Shown here: positions 44,057 through 52,723 of the stretch, in pieces | Layout of the letters: every line of letters begins with the position of its first letter | Numbering within the stretch: the first letter of the stretch is position 1 | Assembly: GCA_023435725.1 (NCBI GenBank) | Contig: JAEYRD010000017.1 | Span: 1 to 64,000 of the forward strand | From: Pseudomonadota bacterium | GTDB lineage: Bacteria; Pseudomonadota; Alphaproteobacteria; Rhizobiales; Xanthobacteraceae | Length of the DNA: 64,000 nucleotides | Direction: 5' to 3' | Made by a program: the position numbers and the translations under genes | Notes under the pieces: model-generated | The model's input: the letters and a program-made list of their open reading frames with translations, nothing else | Databases searched by the model: none | Told to the model about the DNA's origin: nothing

Positions 44057-44085
44057 GGGTGGGTTGCTCCGCCGCTATCCCACCC
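44057..44085. terminator. Hairpin between converging chemoreceptor and M20 genes
   Basis: GGGTGGG (44057-44063) pairs with CCCACCC (44079-44085) over a 15-base loop in the 120-base gap between two convergent genes. No clear T-run follows, so terminator function is uncertain. Confidence 0.4.
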
Positions 44086-44097
44086 AGCGAACCGGGC

Positions 44098-45270
44098 CTA
44101 GCCCGCCGGCATCCGCGTCTCGACCAGCCGGACCCAGTAGGACGCGCCGTGGCCGAGGATGTTGTCGTTGAAGACATAGGCCGGGTGATGGCACTCGTTG
44201 CCGTCGCCCATCCCGACCAGGACCATCGCTCCGGGGCGTGCCTCGAGCATGAAGGAGAAATCCTCGGCGCCCATCATGGGAATGAACTTGTCGTTGACGC
44301 GTTCGGCGCCGACGATGTCGCGGGCGACATCGGCGGCGCGGCCGGCCGCGCGCGCATGGTTCATCGTCACCGGATACATCCGCGTATATTTCGTCTCGGC
44401 CGAACCGCCATAGGCGCGGGCGATGCTGTCGGCAACCTCGCCGATGCGGCGCTCGACGAGATCGCGCACTTCAGGATCGAGCGTGCGCACGGTGCCGGCG
44501 AGTTCGGCTCTCTCGGGGATGATGTTGAAGGCGGTGCCCGAGTGGAATTGCGTGATCGAGATCACCGCCGATTTCAGCGGATCGACGTTGCGCGCCACGA
44601 TCGACTGCAGCGCATTGACGATCTGCGAGCCGATCAGCACGCTGTCGACGGATTTGTGCGGACCCGCTCCGGCGTGGCCGCCCTTGCCGTGGACGATGAT
44701 CTGGATGTTGTCGGAGGAGGCGAGCATCGCGCCGGGCGTGGTTGCGAAATGGCCTTCGGGCAGGCCGGGCATGTTGTGCATGCCGTAGACCTCCTGGATG
44801 TTCCAGCGCGTCATCAGGCCGTCCTCGACCATGGCCTTGCCGCCGCCGCCGCCTTCCTCGGCGGGCTGGAAGATCATGATCGCGGTGCCGTCAAAATTGC
44901 GTGTCTCGGCGAGATATTTGGCGGCACCGAGCAGCATGGCGGTGTGGCCGTCATGGCCGCAGGCGTGCATCTTGCCAGGCACCTTGGAGGCATAGGGCAC
45001 GCCGGAGGTTTCCATGATGGGCAGCGCGTCCATGTCGGCGCGCAGGCCAATGGTCTTGCCGGAGGCCGACTTGCGGCCGCGGATCACGCCGACGACGCCG
45101 GTGCGGCCGATACCCGTCACCACCTCGTCACAGCCGAACTCACGCAGCTTGTCGGCGACAATGCCGGCGGTGCGATGGACTTCGTAGAGCAATTCAGGGT
45201 TCTCGTGGAAGTCATGGCGCCAGGCGGCCATTTCGTCGGAAAGGGCGGCAACGCGATTGACGATGGGCAT
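44098..45270 (-). CDS. M20-family amidohydrolase (hippurate hydrolase/N-acyl amino acid type)
   Basis: 390-aa metal-dependent amidohydrolase of the M20D branch (HipO, IAA-amino acid hydrolase). Landmarks: RHDFHENPELLYEVHRTA, GLRADMDALPI, HACGHDGHTAML, FQPAEEGGGG and HGKGGHAGAGPH; these include the expected metal-binding His and Glu residues. Substrates are N-acyl amino acids. It is 107 bases downstream of the purB stop on the same strand, but the purB terminator at 45334-45366 intervenes, so it should have its own promoter. Confidence 0.9.
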   Translation of the reverse strand: MPIVNRVAALSDEMAAWRHDFHENPELLYEVHRTAGIVADKLREFGCDEVVTGIGRTGVVGVIRGRKSASGKTIGLRADMDALPIMETSGVPYASKVPGKMHACGHDGHTAMLLGAAKYLAETRNFDGTAIMIFQPAEEGGGGGKAMVEDGLMTRWNIQEVYGMHNMPGLPEGHFATTPGAMLASSDNIQIIVHGKGGHAGAGPHKSVDSVLIGSQIVNALQSIVARNVDPLKSAVISITQFHSGTAFNIIPERAELAGTVRTLDPEVRDLVERRIGEVADSIARAYGGSAETKYTRMYPVTMNHARAAGRAADVARDIVGAERVNDKFIPMMGAEDFSFMLEARPGAMVLVGMGDGNECHHPAYVFNDNILGHGASYWVRLVETRMPAG

Positions 45271-45333
45271 GGGGGATCCGTTTCTTGTTCGCAGGGCGGT
45301 TAGCGTAGCGTAACCCGCTTGCGATGCGAGGAG

Positions 45334-45366
45334 AAAAAGGGCGGATTACGCTGCGCCAATCCGCCC
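45334..45366 (-). terminator. Intrinsic terminator of purB
   Basis: GGGCGGATT (45339-45347) pairs with AATCCGCCC (45358-45366). On the minus strand the stem is followed by TTTTT, 12 bases after the purB stop, a standard rho-independent terminator. The same GCGGATTACGCTGCGCCAATCCGC unit is a frequent Bradyrhizobium intergenic element. Confidence 0.85.
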
Positions 45367-45377
45367 CACCGGAGTGC

Positions 45378-46685
45378 TCAGCTCTCGCCGAACACGCGCT
45401 TGAAGATCGTGTCGACGTGCTTGAGGTGATAGCCGAGATCGAACTGCTCCTCGATCTCGGCATCGGTGAGATACTTCTTCACCTCGGTATCCTTCTTCAG
45501 AAGCTGGAGGAAGTCGCCTTCGCCGCGCCAGACCGGCATGGCGTTGCGCTGCACCAGCTTGTAGGCGTCCTCGCGGCTCGCGCCCTTCTGGGTGAGCGCC
45601 AGCAACACGCGCTGGGAGTGCACGAGGCCGCCGAGGCGGTCGAGGTTCTTCTGCATGTTGGCCGGGTACACCAGCAGCTTGTCGATCAGGCCGGCGAGGC
45701 GCACCAGCGCGAAGTCGAGCGTCACGGTGGCATCCGGGCCCATCATGCGCTCGGCGGAGGAGTGCGAGATGTCGCGCTCGTGCCAGAGCACGACGTTTTC
45801 CAGGGCCGGCGTCACATAGGCGCGCACCATGCGGGAGAGGCCGGTGAGGTTCTCCGACAGCACCGGGTTGCGCTTGTGCGGCATCGCGGAGGAGCCCTTC
45901 TGTCCCTCCGAGAAGAATTCCTCGGCCTCCAGCACCTCGGTGCGCTGCATGTGGCGGATCTCCACCGCAATGCGCTCGACCGAGGAGGCGATCACGCCAA
46001 GGGTCGCAAAATACATCGCGTGGCGGTCACGCGGGATCACCTGCGTCGAGATCGGCTCGGGCACGAGGCCCATTGCCTTCGCGACATGCTCTTCGACGCG
46101 CGGATCGATCTGGGCGAAGGTGCCGACGGCACCGGAGATGGCGCAGGTCGCGACCTCTTTGCGCGCGGCGATCAGGCGCTCCTTTGCGCGCGAGAATTCG
46201 GCATAGGCATAAGCGAGCTTGAGGCCGAAGGTGACCGGCTCGGCATGGATGCCATGGCTGCGGCCGATGGTCGGCGTCATCTTGTGCTCGAACGCGCGCT
46301 TCTTCAGCGCGGCGAGCACCTTGTCGAGATCGGCGAGCAGGAGGTCGGCGGCGCGGGTGAGCTGGACGTTGAGGCAGGTGTCGAGCACATCGGAGGAGGT
46401 CATGCCCTGGTGCACGAAGCGCGCCTCGGGGCCGACGATCTCGGCGAGGTGGGTGAGGAAGGCGATGACGTCGTGCTTGGTCTCGCGCTCGATCTCGTCG
46501 ATGCGGGCGACGTCGAAGGTGGCGTTTTTGGCCTTCGCCCAGACCGTTTTGGCGGCCTCTTTGGGGATCGTCCCGAGCTCGGCCAGCGCGTCCGCCGCAT
46601 GCGCCTCGATCTCGAACCAGATCTTGAACCGGGTCTGCGGCTCCCAGATCGAGGCCATTTCCGGGCGGGTATAGCGGGGGATCAT
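45378..46685 (-). CDS. purB: Adenylosuccinate lyase
   Basis: 435-aa canonical PurB, which makes AICAR and AMP in purine synthesis. Start ATG 46685 (MIPRYTRPEM); codons upstream are not conserved. Signature loop SSAMPHKRNPVLSENL, an N-terminal IWEPQTRFKIWFEIE region, and TSSDVLDT early. This is the normal proteobacterial enzyme; the second lyase at 2478-3911 is of another subfamily. A promoter is expected in 46686-46780. Followed by a strong terminator. Confidence 0.95.
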   Translation of the reverse strand: MIPRYTRPEMASIWEPQTRFKIWFEIEAHAADALAELGTIPKEAAKTVWAKAKNATFDVARIDEIERETKHDVIAFLTHLAEIVGPEARFVHQGMTSSDVLDTCLNVQLTRAADLLLADLDKVLAALKKRAFEHKMTPTIGRSHGIHAEPVTFGLKLAYAYAEFSRAKERLIAARKEVATCAISGAVGTFAQIDPRVEEHVAKAMGLVPEPISTQVIPRDRHAMYFATLGVIASSVERIAVEIRHMQRTEVLEAEEFFSEGQKGSSAMPHKRNPVLSENLTGLSRMVRAYVTPALENVVLWHERDISHSSAERMMGPDATVTLDFALVRLAGLIDKLLVYPANMQKNLDRLGGLVHSQRVLLALTQKGASREDAYKLVQRNAMPVWRGEGDFLQLLKKDTEVKKYLTDAEIEEQFDLGYHLKHVDTIFKRVFGES

Positions 46686-47077
46686 CTGAGAACTCAAGGA
46701 AGGTGGGCGGGCGACCCGTGGGGGCACCGGCCAAAATGCTTTTTACGCCGTGATTTAGCAGAGCGGGAGAGCGAAACAAACGGCGCGGGCAAGGTAGCGG
46801 GGGACGATTGGGTCCGACGGGAGGTACTATTGGACCCCCGCTGCGGGCCACCGCCCAGCCAGTCGGGCAAAGGCCCGGTCGCAAATATTAACTGTCAATC
46901 ACGGATCATTGACTGACAGATATTGAAATCTGTCAGAGGGACGTGTATATCCGTCACCGGACGCCTCGCTTGGGCGTCCCATGGTCACCTCCAGGGGAGC
47001 CCGAAATCCGAAATACCTGTCGGATCGAGGGTCGCTATCGAAGGGCGAGGGCTGTGGACGAGTGGAGATATAAGAAA
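46686..47077. other. Long divergent control region upstream of TetR and small ORF
   Basis: About 390 bases between purB and a small plus-strand ORF. AT-rich in the middle (46880-46940). It contains nested palindromes, described in the next entry, and GTCAAT/ATTGAC (46894-46899, 46908-46913). No gene was found here. Confidence 0.55.
46913..46936. promoter_or_regulatory. Candidate TetR-type operator palindrome
   Basis: CTGACAGAT-ATTGAA-ATCTGTCAG: perfect 9-bp arms with a 6-base spacer, 358 bases upstream of the TetR gene and about 140 before the small ORF. Arm length and spacing fit a TetR-family dimer site. It may be autoregulatory. Inferred from symmetry only. Confidence 0.5.
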
Positions 47078-47179
47078 ATGACGACCGAAATCATCAACTT
47101 TACCGGCACGATTGGGCATTGGCTCAATTTGCTGGTAGCGCGCCAGATCGCGGCGCAGGCTGCAAAACTGCCTCATTGA
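47078..47179 (+). CDS. Possible 33-aa small protein
   Basis: ATG 47078, GGAG about 12 bases upstream, product MTTEIINFTGTIGHWLNLLV plus 13 residues ending AAKLPH; amphipathic helix possible. A longer frame from 46943 exists but begins inside the operator-like region. It lies directly between the palindrome and TetR gene, so would be the first gene under its control. Evidence is only the reading frame and ribosome-binding site. Confidence 0.4.
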   Translation: MTTEIINFTGTIGHWLNLLVARQIAAQAAKLPH

Positions 47180-47270
47180 GGCGAGAGCTTTCCGAGACGA
47201 CCGGCAGGGGCGCTTCGGAAGCAGCTCCATCGCCGGGTAACTGAGCCCTCAGCGGGAACATGGTGCTGGC

Positions 47271-47858
47271 ATGAATGAAGCCGTTGTCTTGACGCCGGAG
47301 CGGATCCTCGAAGTCACTGAGGACGTGCTCAGGCGCTACGGGCTTGCCAAAGCCACCGTGGTTGACGTGGCCCGTGCGCTCGATGTGAGCCACGGCAGCG
47401 TCTATCGCCATTTCCCGAGCAAGGCCTCGCTGCGCGAGGCCGTCGCCAAACGCTGGTTGGACCGCATCGACGCGCCGCTGCTGGAGATCGCCAAGGAGCA
47501 CGGGCCGGCGCCGGCGCGGCTCGACTGCTGGCTGCGCACGCTGTTCGCTGCCAAGCGTTCGCGCGTCCTCGACGACCCCGAGATGTTTGAGACCTATCTG
47601 ACGCTGGCCCGTGAGGCCTGCGCGGCCGTCAGGTGTCACAAGGACACGCTGATCGACCAGATCGCGGCGATCCTGTCCGACGGCGTGAAGCAGGGCGCGT
47701 TCGAGGTGAAAGACGTTGCTGCCACCGCACGTGTGATCTTCGATGCCACCAGCCGCTTCCATCATCCGGCGCATGCCGACGAGTGGAAGGATGCTGATCT
47801 GCCCGCTCGCATCGACTTGACGCTTGCACTGCTGCTGCGCGGGTTGAAGGTGGGGTAG
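47271..47858 (+). CDS. TetR-family transcriptional regulator
   Basis: 195-aa TetR protein with N-terminal helix-turn-helix (KATVVDVARALDVSHGSVYRHF, about 25-46) and a ligand-binding C-terminal half of unknown specificity. ATG 47271 follows GGGAACATGGTGCTGGC. A good palindrome lies upstream at 46913. The target may be the small ORF or itself, since no efflux gene is adjacent. Confidence 0.9.
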   Translation: MNEAVVLTPERILEVTEDVLRRYGLAKATVVDVARALDVSHGSVYRHFPSKASLREAVAKRWLDRIDAPLLEIAKEHGPAPARLDCWLRTLFAAKRSRVLDDPEMFETYLTLAREACAAVRCHKDTLIDQIAAILSDGVKQGAFEVKDVAATARVIFDATSRFHHPAHADEWKDADLPARIDLTLALLLRGLKVG

Positions 47859-47886
47859 ACTCCTGCACCTGTTCAACGCGCGCCGA

Positions 47887-48192
47887 TCAACCTCTCGCCT
47901 TGTGAAGAAGGGCGCCATTGCGGACCGAGGGCGAGGAAGTCGAGTGCTTCCGCGCGTGTAAGGCGGGGGCGGACGATGGCACGACCGGCGGGCTTTCCGG
48001 ATATGCACTGACCGCGATTTCGACGGCGTCCTTTGACCGCTTGCGAAGGCCGTAGAATGTCAGGTCCTGCTCGAGCATGGGGCAGCGGAAATGGACGACG
48101 GCCGTGTCCGGCAGGCGGCAAAGTTCGTCGATGAGCTCGCCTACTGTGATGATCGGGGGATGGGCGACTGCCTTGTGGTTAGCCTTGCTCAT
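47887..48192 (-). CDS. Hypothetical protein, conserved-looking
   Basis: 101 aa, cytosolic. N-terminal part HPPIITVGELIDELCRLPDTAVVHFRC reads like a globular domain; the last 35 residues are low in complexity and basic. ATG 48192 follows GAAGGAG, a strong ribosome-binding site, which favours a real gene. No family recognised. It converges on the TetR gene. Confidence 0.55.
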   Translation of the reverse strand: MSKANHKAVAHPPIITVGELIDELCRLPDTAVVHFRCPMLEQDLTFYGLRKRSKDAVEIAVSAYPESPPVVPSSAPALHARKHSTSSPSVRNGALLHKARG

Positions 48193-48294
48193 GGCGCAAC
48201 TCCTTCACTCCGCTACTAACCTCAACGCGACGGCGTCAGTTCCATTCCGCACAGCAGGGCGGCACAAAGGTACGAACTGCACACCCGCGCTAAA

Positions 48295-48394
48295 GCATGA
48301 TCCGGAAAAGTGTGAAGCGGTCTTCCGAAAAGATCATGCTCAAACAATAACCTAAAGCGCGACGACGATTCATCCTAATCTCATCGCGCTTTAG
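48295..48394. repeat. Palindromic repeat (GCATGATCCGGAAAAG...GATCATGC), genus-type
   Basis: GCATGATC (48295-48302) pairs with GATCATGC (48332-48339), and CTAAAGCGCGA (48352-48362) with TCGCGCTTTAG (48384-48394). It is the widely repeated Rhizobiales element. The final arm covers the stop codon of the MBL-fold gene (48391-48393), so the repeat is both its end and likely its terminator. The end sequence AATCTCATCGCGCTTTAG is also at 16261-16278. Confidence 0.85.
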
Positions 48395-49431
48395 AGACTC
48401 GATCCCAACCGCAAGCCGCGCGACCGCAATATGCCGAACGGATCCTCACGTGCGGCCAGCCTGCGATATGTCGTGAGGTCGTCGAGCGTCGGACCTTCCC
48501 CGCGCCTGACATTCCCTCCTGTGGTCGTTCCGACCGGAATCGACGTGCCGAGGCCGGCATAGAGATAATTGTCGCCGAATGCCTTCTTTAGCGCGGCAAA
48601 AGTCGGCTCACCGGTGCAATGTCCCGGTGCGATGCTGTCGACCTTGAACCTGTCCCTCAGCGCGGTAACGACCTTCGCGATCGCCTCGTCAGGTGCGACG
48701 ACGAGATGAAATCCGCCCGCTATGAGATGGATCTTGGGATTGATAACCGTCGCCGCCTCGACGATGCGCTCGATTCCGGGATGCGAACAGCCGACCAGAA
48801 GGACTACTCCGTCTGCGGTGTTGACGGCCAAGGACAGCTCCTTGAGCTCTTTGGTCCCGGGAGCATCGGAGATGAGTGAGATAAGCGTGATCCCGGGAGC
48901 AATCTCGCTCGTCTGATCGATCAGCTCGAAATTTGCGTTGGCCCATGCTGAGCCGAACCTCATCACCTCGGGGGGCCTGCCTGCGTAGTACCGCATCTCC
49001 GGCGGCAAGGCCTCGTCTTTCCGATAGAAGCTGGAAGGCAGCGACGAGCCGTAGATGCCAAAGCCTTCCTTTGGAGCATAGATCTTGACGGTCGGATTGA
49101 CGCTCAGGACGTAGGACAGGCCCGCCATGTGATCGGAGTGGCGGTGCGAAAGAACGACAAAGTCGAGGTTGGAAAGATTGACTCCCTTGGCCTTTACGTT
49201 TGCCGCGAAGATTTTGGCGTCGTCACCCGCATCGAACAGGATGCGCTTTCCCGCGATTTCGACCAGGGCTGAAAAGCCCCAGTCTTTCGTCATAGTGTCA
49301 TCCGTCCCGAAGGCGTCGTAAAGAATGGTGATCTGGTTCTTCGCTTCGGTCGTTGCGCTTTCAGCAGATGTGACGTTCGTGAAAATGCACGAGGCGACCA
49401 GTGCTGCAAGAAGACTGTCCCTGATGTTCAT
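48391..49431 (-). CDS. Secreted MBL-fold metallo-hydrolase, DHPS-related
   Basis: 346 aa with signal peptide (about residues 1-23, cleavage near TSAES). Metallo-beta-lactamase fold with HRHSDH (LSHRHSDHMAGL, His pair and Asp), followed by GCSHPGIERIV and a late HLVVAP and GHCTGEP. The type resembles 7,8-dihydropterin-6-methyl-4-(beta-D-ribofuranosyl)-aminobenzene-5-phosphate synthase-like proteins, a very broad group, here exported. Start ATG 49431 behind GGAGACG. Substrate unknown. Confidence 0.85.
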   Translation of the reverse strand: MNIRDSLLAALVASCIFTNVTSAESATTEAKNQITILYDAFGTDDTMTKDWGFSALVEIAGKRILFDAGDDAKIFAANVKAKGVNLSNLDFVVLSHRHSDHMAGLSYVLSVNPTVKIYAPKEGFGIYGSSLPSSFYRKDEALPPEMRYYAGRPPEVMRFGSAWANANFELIDQTSEIAPGITLISLISDAPGTKELKELSLAVNTADGVVLLVGCSHPGIERIVEAATVINPKIHLIAGGFHLVVAPDEAIAKVVTALRDRFKVDSIAPGHCTGEPTFAALKKAFGDNYLYAGLGTSIPVGTTTGGNVRRGEGPTLDDLTTYRRLAAREDPFGILRSRGLRLGSSL

Positions 49432-49883
49432 GGAAGCGTCTCCTGTTGTCGTGCAAAACATACAACGGGAACAAGGGCGGCTTCCAGCTTAGCATGGTCT
49501 GGAAGAGATTCGTTGGCCGGTCGGCAAGCCGGATATTTCTCGGACTCCAGGGCAGTAAGCGTTCAAGGAACGGTAGCATATAGCCGATGGAGATTGATGA
49601 GAGTGCTTTGGGACGAGGGCATTAACGGCAGCCAGCCGTAGCCGGGTGGATGCAAGCTGGATACGGGCTTCATACGCCGGCCTTTCGCCAGTGGACGAAG
49701 CGATTGCAGCAAGTGGTGTAGGGACCAAACGCCTCGGGGAGATCGCGCAGGCTGCCGCAGCACTAAGAAGATGCCATTGAGGACACGACGGTGGTTGATC
49801 CGAGGAACGCCGCGCGGATTGATCTCTGTCAAAAACTGCAAGCGGATTCTATGCGATGTTGACGCTCTGCCATGGGTGCCGCC
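49432..49883. other. Intergenic region with a stop-bounded open frame
   Basis: About 450 bases. No convincing gene. A frame without ATG reads from about 49600 to a TGA at about 49780 (ending LGEIAQAAAALRRCH) and could be a decayed gene or chance; nothing in it is recognisable. The CBS gene promoter should lie near the right end. Confidence 0.4.
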
Positions 49884-50327
49884 ATGACGACTGTCCGTCA
49901 TATCCTGGAAGATAAGGGCCGTCAGGTATGGGCTGTCCGTCCCGGCGACAAAGTCTACGACGCAATTAAGATGATGGCCGACAAGGATGTTGGCTCGCTG
50001 GTTGTGCTCGACGGCAGCAAGATCGTCGGCATTGTCACGGAACGTCACTACGCCCGCAACGTGTTCTTGCAGGGACGCGCATCGCCACAGACGCGAGTCG
50101 ACGAGATCATGGAGCCCAACGTCGTATGCGTTGGACCACACCAATCGATTGAGGAATGCATGGCGCTCATGACCGCGAAGCGCCTGCGCCATCTGCCGGT
50201 GACCGAAAACGACACGCTGCTTGGCATTGTTTCGATTGGTGATCTGGTCAAGAGTATCATCAACGACCGGGAATTCACGATCGAGCAGTTGGCTCACTAC
50301 ATTAGCGGGAGTCCCCGAGCTGATTGA
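49884..50327 (+). CDS. Tandem CBS-domain protein
   Basis: 147 aa consisting of one CBS pair (Bateman module): first CBS about residues 5-60 (WAVRPGDKVYDAIKMMADKDVGSLVV), second about 75-130 (CVGPHQSIEECMALMTAKRLRHLPV). Such modules bind AMP, ATP, SAM or NAD and report energy status. No enzyme domain is attached. I take ATG 49884 (MTTVRHILEDKG) rather than 49872, four codons upstream. Stand-alone; target unknown. Confidence 0.88.
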   Translation: MTTVRHILEDKGRQVWAVRPGDKVYDAIKMMADKDVGSLVVLDGSKIVGIVTERHYARNVFLQGRASPQTRVDEIMEPNVVCVGPHQSIEECMALMTAKRLRHLPVTENDTLLGIVSIGDLVKSIINDREFTIEQLAHYISGSPRAD

Positions 50328-50492
50328 CGTGGATCGCCGCACCTTGTTGTACTGCACCAGTCCGGAGATGGGCCTTTAGTGACATATTGCGCTGCCGCGT
50401 GAGCTTGGTCGCGCTCACGGGGCAAAGCGGACGCCTCCTTCGCCGCGTACCCCAATGGGTTTACGCGAGACGGTTAGACGAGCCGGTAAGCC

Positions 50493-51146
50493 CTAGATCT
50501 TCGTCAGCCCACACGTCGCGGCCAGGCGCACGAGCTGTGCGTCCGTGCGTGCGCCGGTCTTGGTCTTGATCAGATAGTGGTAGTTCTGGACCGTCTTCAC
50601 ACTGAGATTGAGATGCGTGGCGATCTGCTCGGTGGTGGCGCCGCCGGCGAACTGGCGCAAAATCTCGATCTCGCGTTCGCCCAGTTGATCCAGCACTGAG
50701 CCGGTCGGCGACAGGCTCTCCTCGGCCAGAATATGCGCGATATCGTCGCTCATGGCGCGTTCGCCGCGGGCAACGCCGCGGATCGCGGTCACGACCGCGG
50801 ACGGCTCGCTGCTCTTGGTGACGAAGCCGCTGGCGCCGGCGCCGAAGGCTGCCTTCACCAGCACGGCCTCGTTGTGCATGGTGAAGACGAGAATGCGCGC
50901 GCGCGGATCGCGCGCACGGATATTGCGGATCGCCTCCAGCCCGCTCGCGCCGGGCATCGAGATATCCAGCACGACGACGTCGGGATCGTGCGCCTTGAAG
51001 GCGCCGTAGGCATCCGCGGCGTTGTCGGCTTCCGCCACGACATGGAGATCGCCCTGGCTCTCCAGCACACGCCGGTAGCCCTGCCGGACGATCGGATGAT
51101 CGTCCACCAGCAGTACGGAAATGCCTGTTGCCGCGACATCGCTCAT
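50493..51146 (-). CDS. NarL/FixJ-family response regulator
   Basis: 217 aa: receiver domain (phosphoacceptor D61 in VVVLDISMPG) and LuxR-type helix-turn-helix (LSVKTVQNYHYLIKTK) at the C-terminus. ATG 51146; the longer upstream frame runs through the kinase gene and is not real. It is seven bases after the kinase stop, so the two form one operon. Probably controls the divergent cluster or itself. Confidence 0.92.
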   Translation of the reverse strand: MSDVAATGISVLLVDDHPIVRQGYRRVLESQGDLHVVAEADNAADAYGAFKAHDPDVVVLDISMPGASGLEAIRNIRARDPRARILVFTMHNEAVLVKAAFGAGASGFVTKSSEPSAVVTAIRGVARGERAMSDDIAHILAEESLSPTGSVLDQLGEREIEILRQFAGGATTEQIATHLNLSVKTVQNYHYLIKTKTGARTDAQLVRLAATCGLTKI

Positions 51147-51153
51147 GTCGGCC

Positions 51154-52524
51154 TCATGCGGCGAGCGGGATGGTCGCGGCGACACTGAGGCCGCGACTGG
51201 CAGGCAGGATCGACAGTGATCCGCCGGCAGCGGCCACGCGCTCGCGGATGCCGGTAAGGCCGAAGCCGTTGGACTGCGCCACACGTGCGGCGTCGCCGCC
51301 GCCGTCATCCTCGACCCGGATCAGCAGCGCGTCGTTCTCGCCGGCGCGGCGCTCGATGCGCAACGAGATTTCACGTGCCGCGCCATGACGCAAAGCGTTG
51401 GTCAGGCATTCCTGCGCCACGCGATAGGCCGTAGTGGCGGCCGGGCCGCTGATATCCGCAAGATTGCCCCGGAGGTCGAGCTGGATCGTCGGCCGCGCCG
51501 CGCTCTGCGATCGCCAGCTGTCGACGAGGTTGACGAGGCTCGCCTCGAGCCCGAGCTCCTCGGGCAGGGGGTTCCGCAGCCGCTTTAGCGCATCCCGGAG
51601 CGAGGCCATCAGATGGTGCGTGGCCTGCGAGATCATGCGTGCATCCTGCGCGATGCCGCTGTCGCGGTTCTCCTTCGCATTCGCGGTCTCGATCGTGTTG
51701 GCGAAGGCGAGGATGGCGGAGAGATTTTGTCCAAACTCGTCGTGCAGTTCGCGGGCGAGCGCGCGGCGCTCGTCGTCGCGGATCTCGATCAGCCGCCGCG
51801 TCAGCGCCGCACTCTGTTCGGTGGCTTCTTCCAGCCGGCCGCCGAGCTCGCCGACGGCACTGCCGATCATGGCGAGCTCCATGGAGCGGAAGCGCGGCAG
51901 CTTTGTGCGATACTGGCCGCGCGCCATGCGCTGGAGCGCGGTGACGATCGCGCGCGCCGGCGCCAGCGCATGCGCGATCGCGAGCGAGGCGAGCAGCGCG
52001 ATCGCCACCGCCATCAGCAGCGCGACGTCGATCACGTTGAGGATATACTCCCAGGCCAGCGAGATGGCGGCCGCCGCATCCGGCGTCGCCACGACCGTCC
52101 CGGCGGCCGTGGCGCGCGGACTGACCGGCCGTATCACTTCGGCGTGGTTGCCGAGGAAAGTCGGCACGATGGTGGTGAACCAGCGCGGCGGCGCCCTGCC
52201 TAGCCCCACGCTCTGGCCGCAGAGCGGCTTCTCGAACGCTGTTGCGGGCTGGAACTCGACGCAGACGCCGGGCGAGATCAGTTTCATCGTCTCCAGCGTG
52301 CGCCAGTCCGGAACCGGCAGGAGATGCTCGCGTGTTCTGCTGCTGCGCAACAAGAACTCGTGCCAGTACAGCGCCTGAAGCGCCTGCGCGACCCGCTGTG
52401 CCGAGGCCGCAGTCGCCCGGTCGACGCTGCGATAGGCGTCGAAAGTGGCCCACACGGTCGCGGCTCCAAGGCAGAGCACGACGATGAGAAGCAGGCGGGC
52501 GACAAGCTGAAGCACGAGGCGCAT
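51154..52524 (-). CDS. NarX/MoxY-type sensor histidine kinase
   Basis: 456 aa. An N-terminal membrane helix (about 7-27), an extracytoplasmic sensing region to about 160 of the LapD/MoxY type (PGVCVEFQPATAFEKPLCGQ), a second helix (about 162-190) and HAMP. HisKA_3 has His261 in ARELHDEFGQNL, and the ATPase domain ends with GFGLTGIRERV. ATG 52524. It pairs with the response regulator and is divergent from the TolQ-like gene (about 200 bases). In methylotrophs MoxY is paired with MoxX for methanol oxidation, but no such genes are here. Confidence 0.9.
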   Translation of the reverse strand: MRLVLQLVARLLLIVVLCLGAATVWATFDAYRSVDRATAASAQRVAQALQALYWHEFLLRSSRTREHLLPVPDWRTLETMKLISPGVCVEFQPATAFEKPLCGQSVGLGRAPPRWFTTIVPTFLGNHAEVIRPVSPRATAAGTVVATPDAAAAISLAWEYILNVIDVALLMAVAIALLASLAIAHALAPARAIVTALQRMARGQYRTKLPRFRSMELAMIGSAVGELGGRLEEATEQSAALTRRLIEIRDDERRALARELHDEFGQNLSAILAFANTIETANAKENRDSGIAQDARMISQATHHLMASLRDALKRLRNPLPEELGLEASLVNLVDSWRSQSAARPTIQLDLRGNLADISGPAATTAYRVAQECLTNALRHGAAREISLRIERRAGENDALLIRVEDDGGGDAARVAQSNGFGLTGIRERVAAAGGSLSILPASRGLSVAATIPLAA

Positions 52525-52723
52525 GCGATCATCCCCGACGTTTGGTATGGTCAGCCTAACAATGCCGCCGCGCCTTGCCAATTGCGGGGAACGGCAGGAT
52601 TGCAGCTCGGGCAAATTTCCCAAGCCGGATTGGGCATGGCTCTTTGGACCGGGCGCGGCGGCTTTGATCTAATCGGTGGGGAATCGTTGCGGGCCAGTCC
52701 TTGCAAGTCGGGAGCAGTGCAGC

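Noticed and set aside
45324..46916. 530-codon open frame antisense to purB
   Set aside because: purB is canonical; translation is His/Arg-rich without motifs.
49563..50357. Minus-strand frame over the CBS gene and its upstream gap
   Set aside because: CBS protein on the plus strand is clear; the minus frame lacks any motif.
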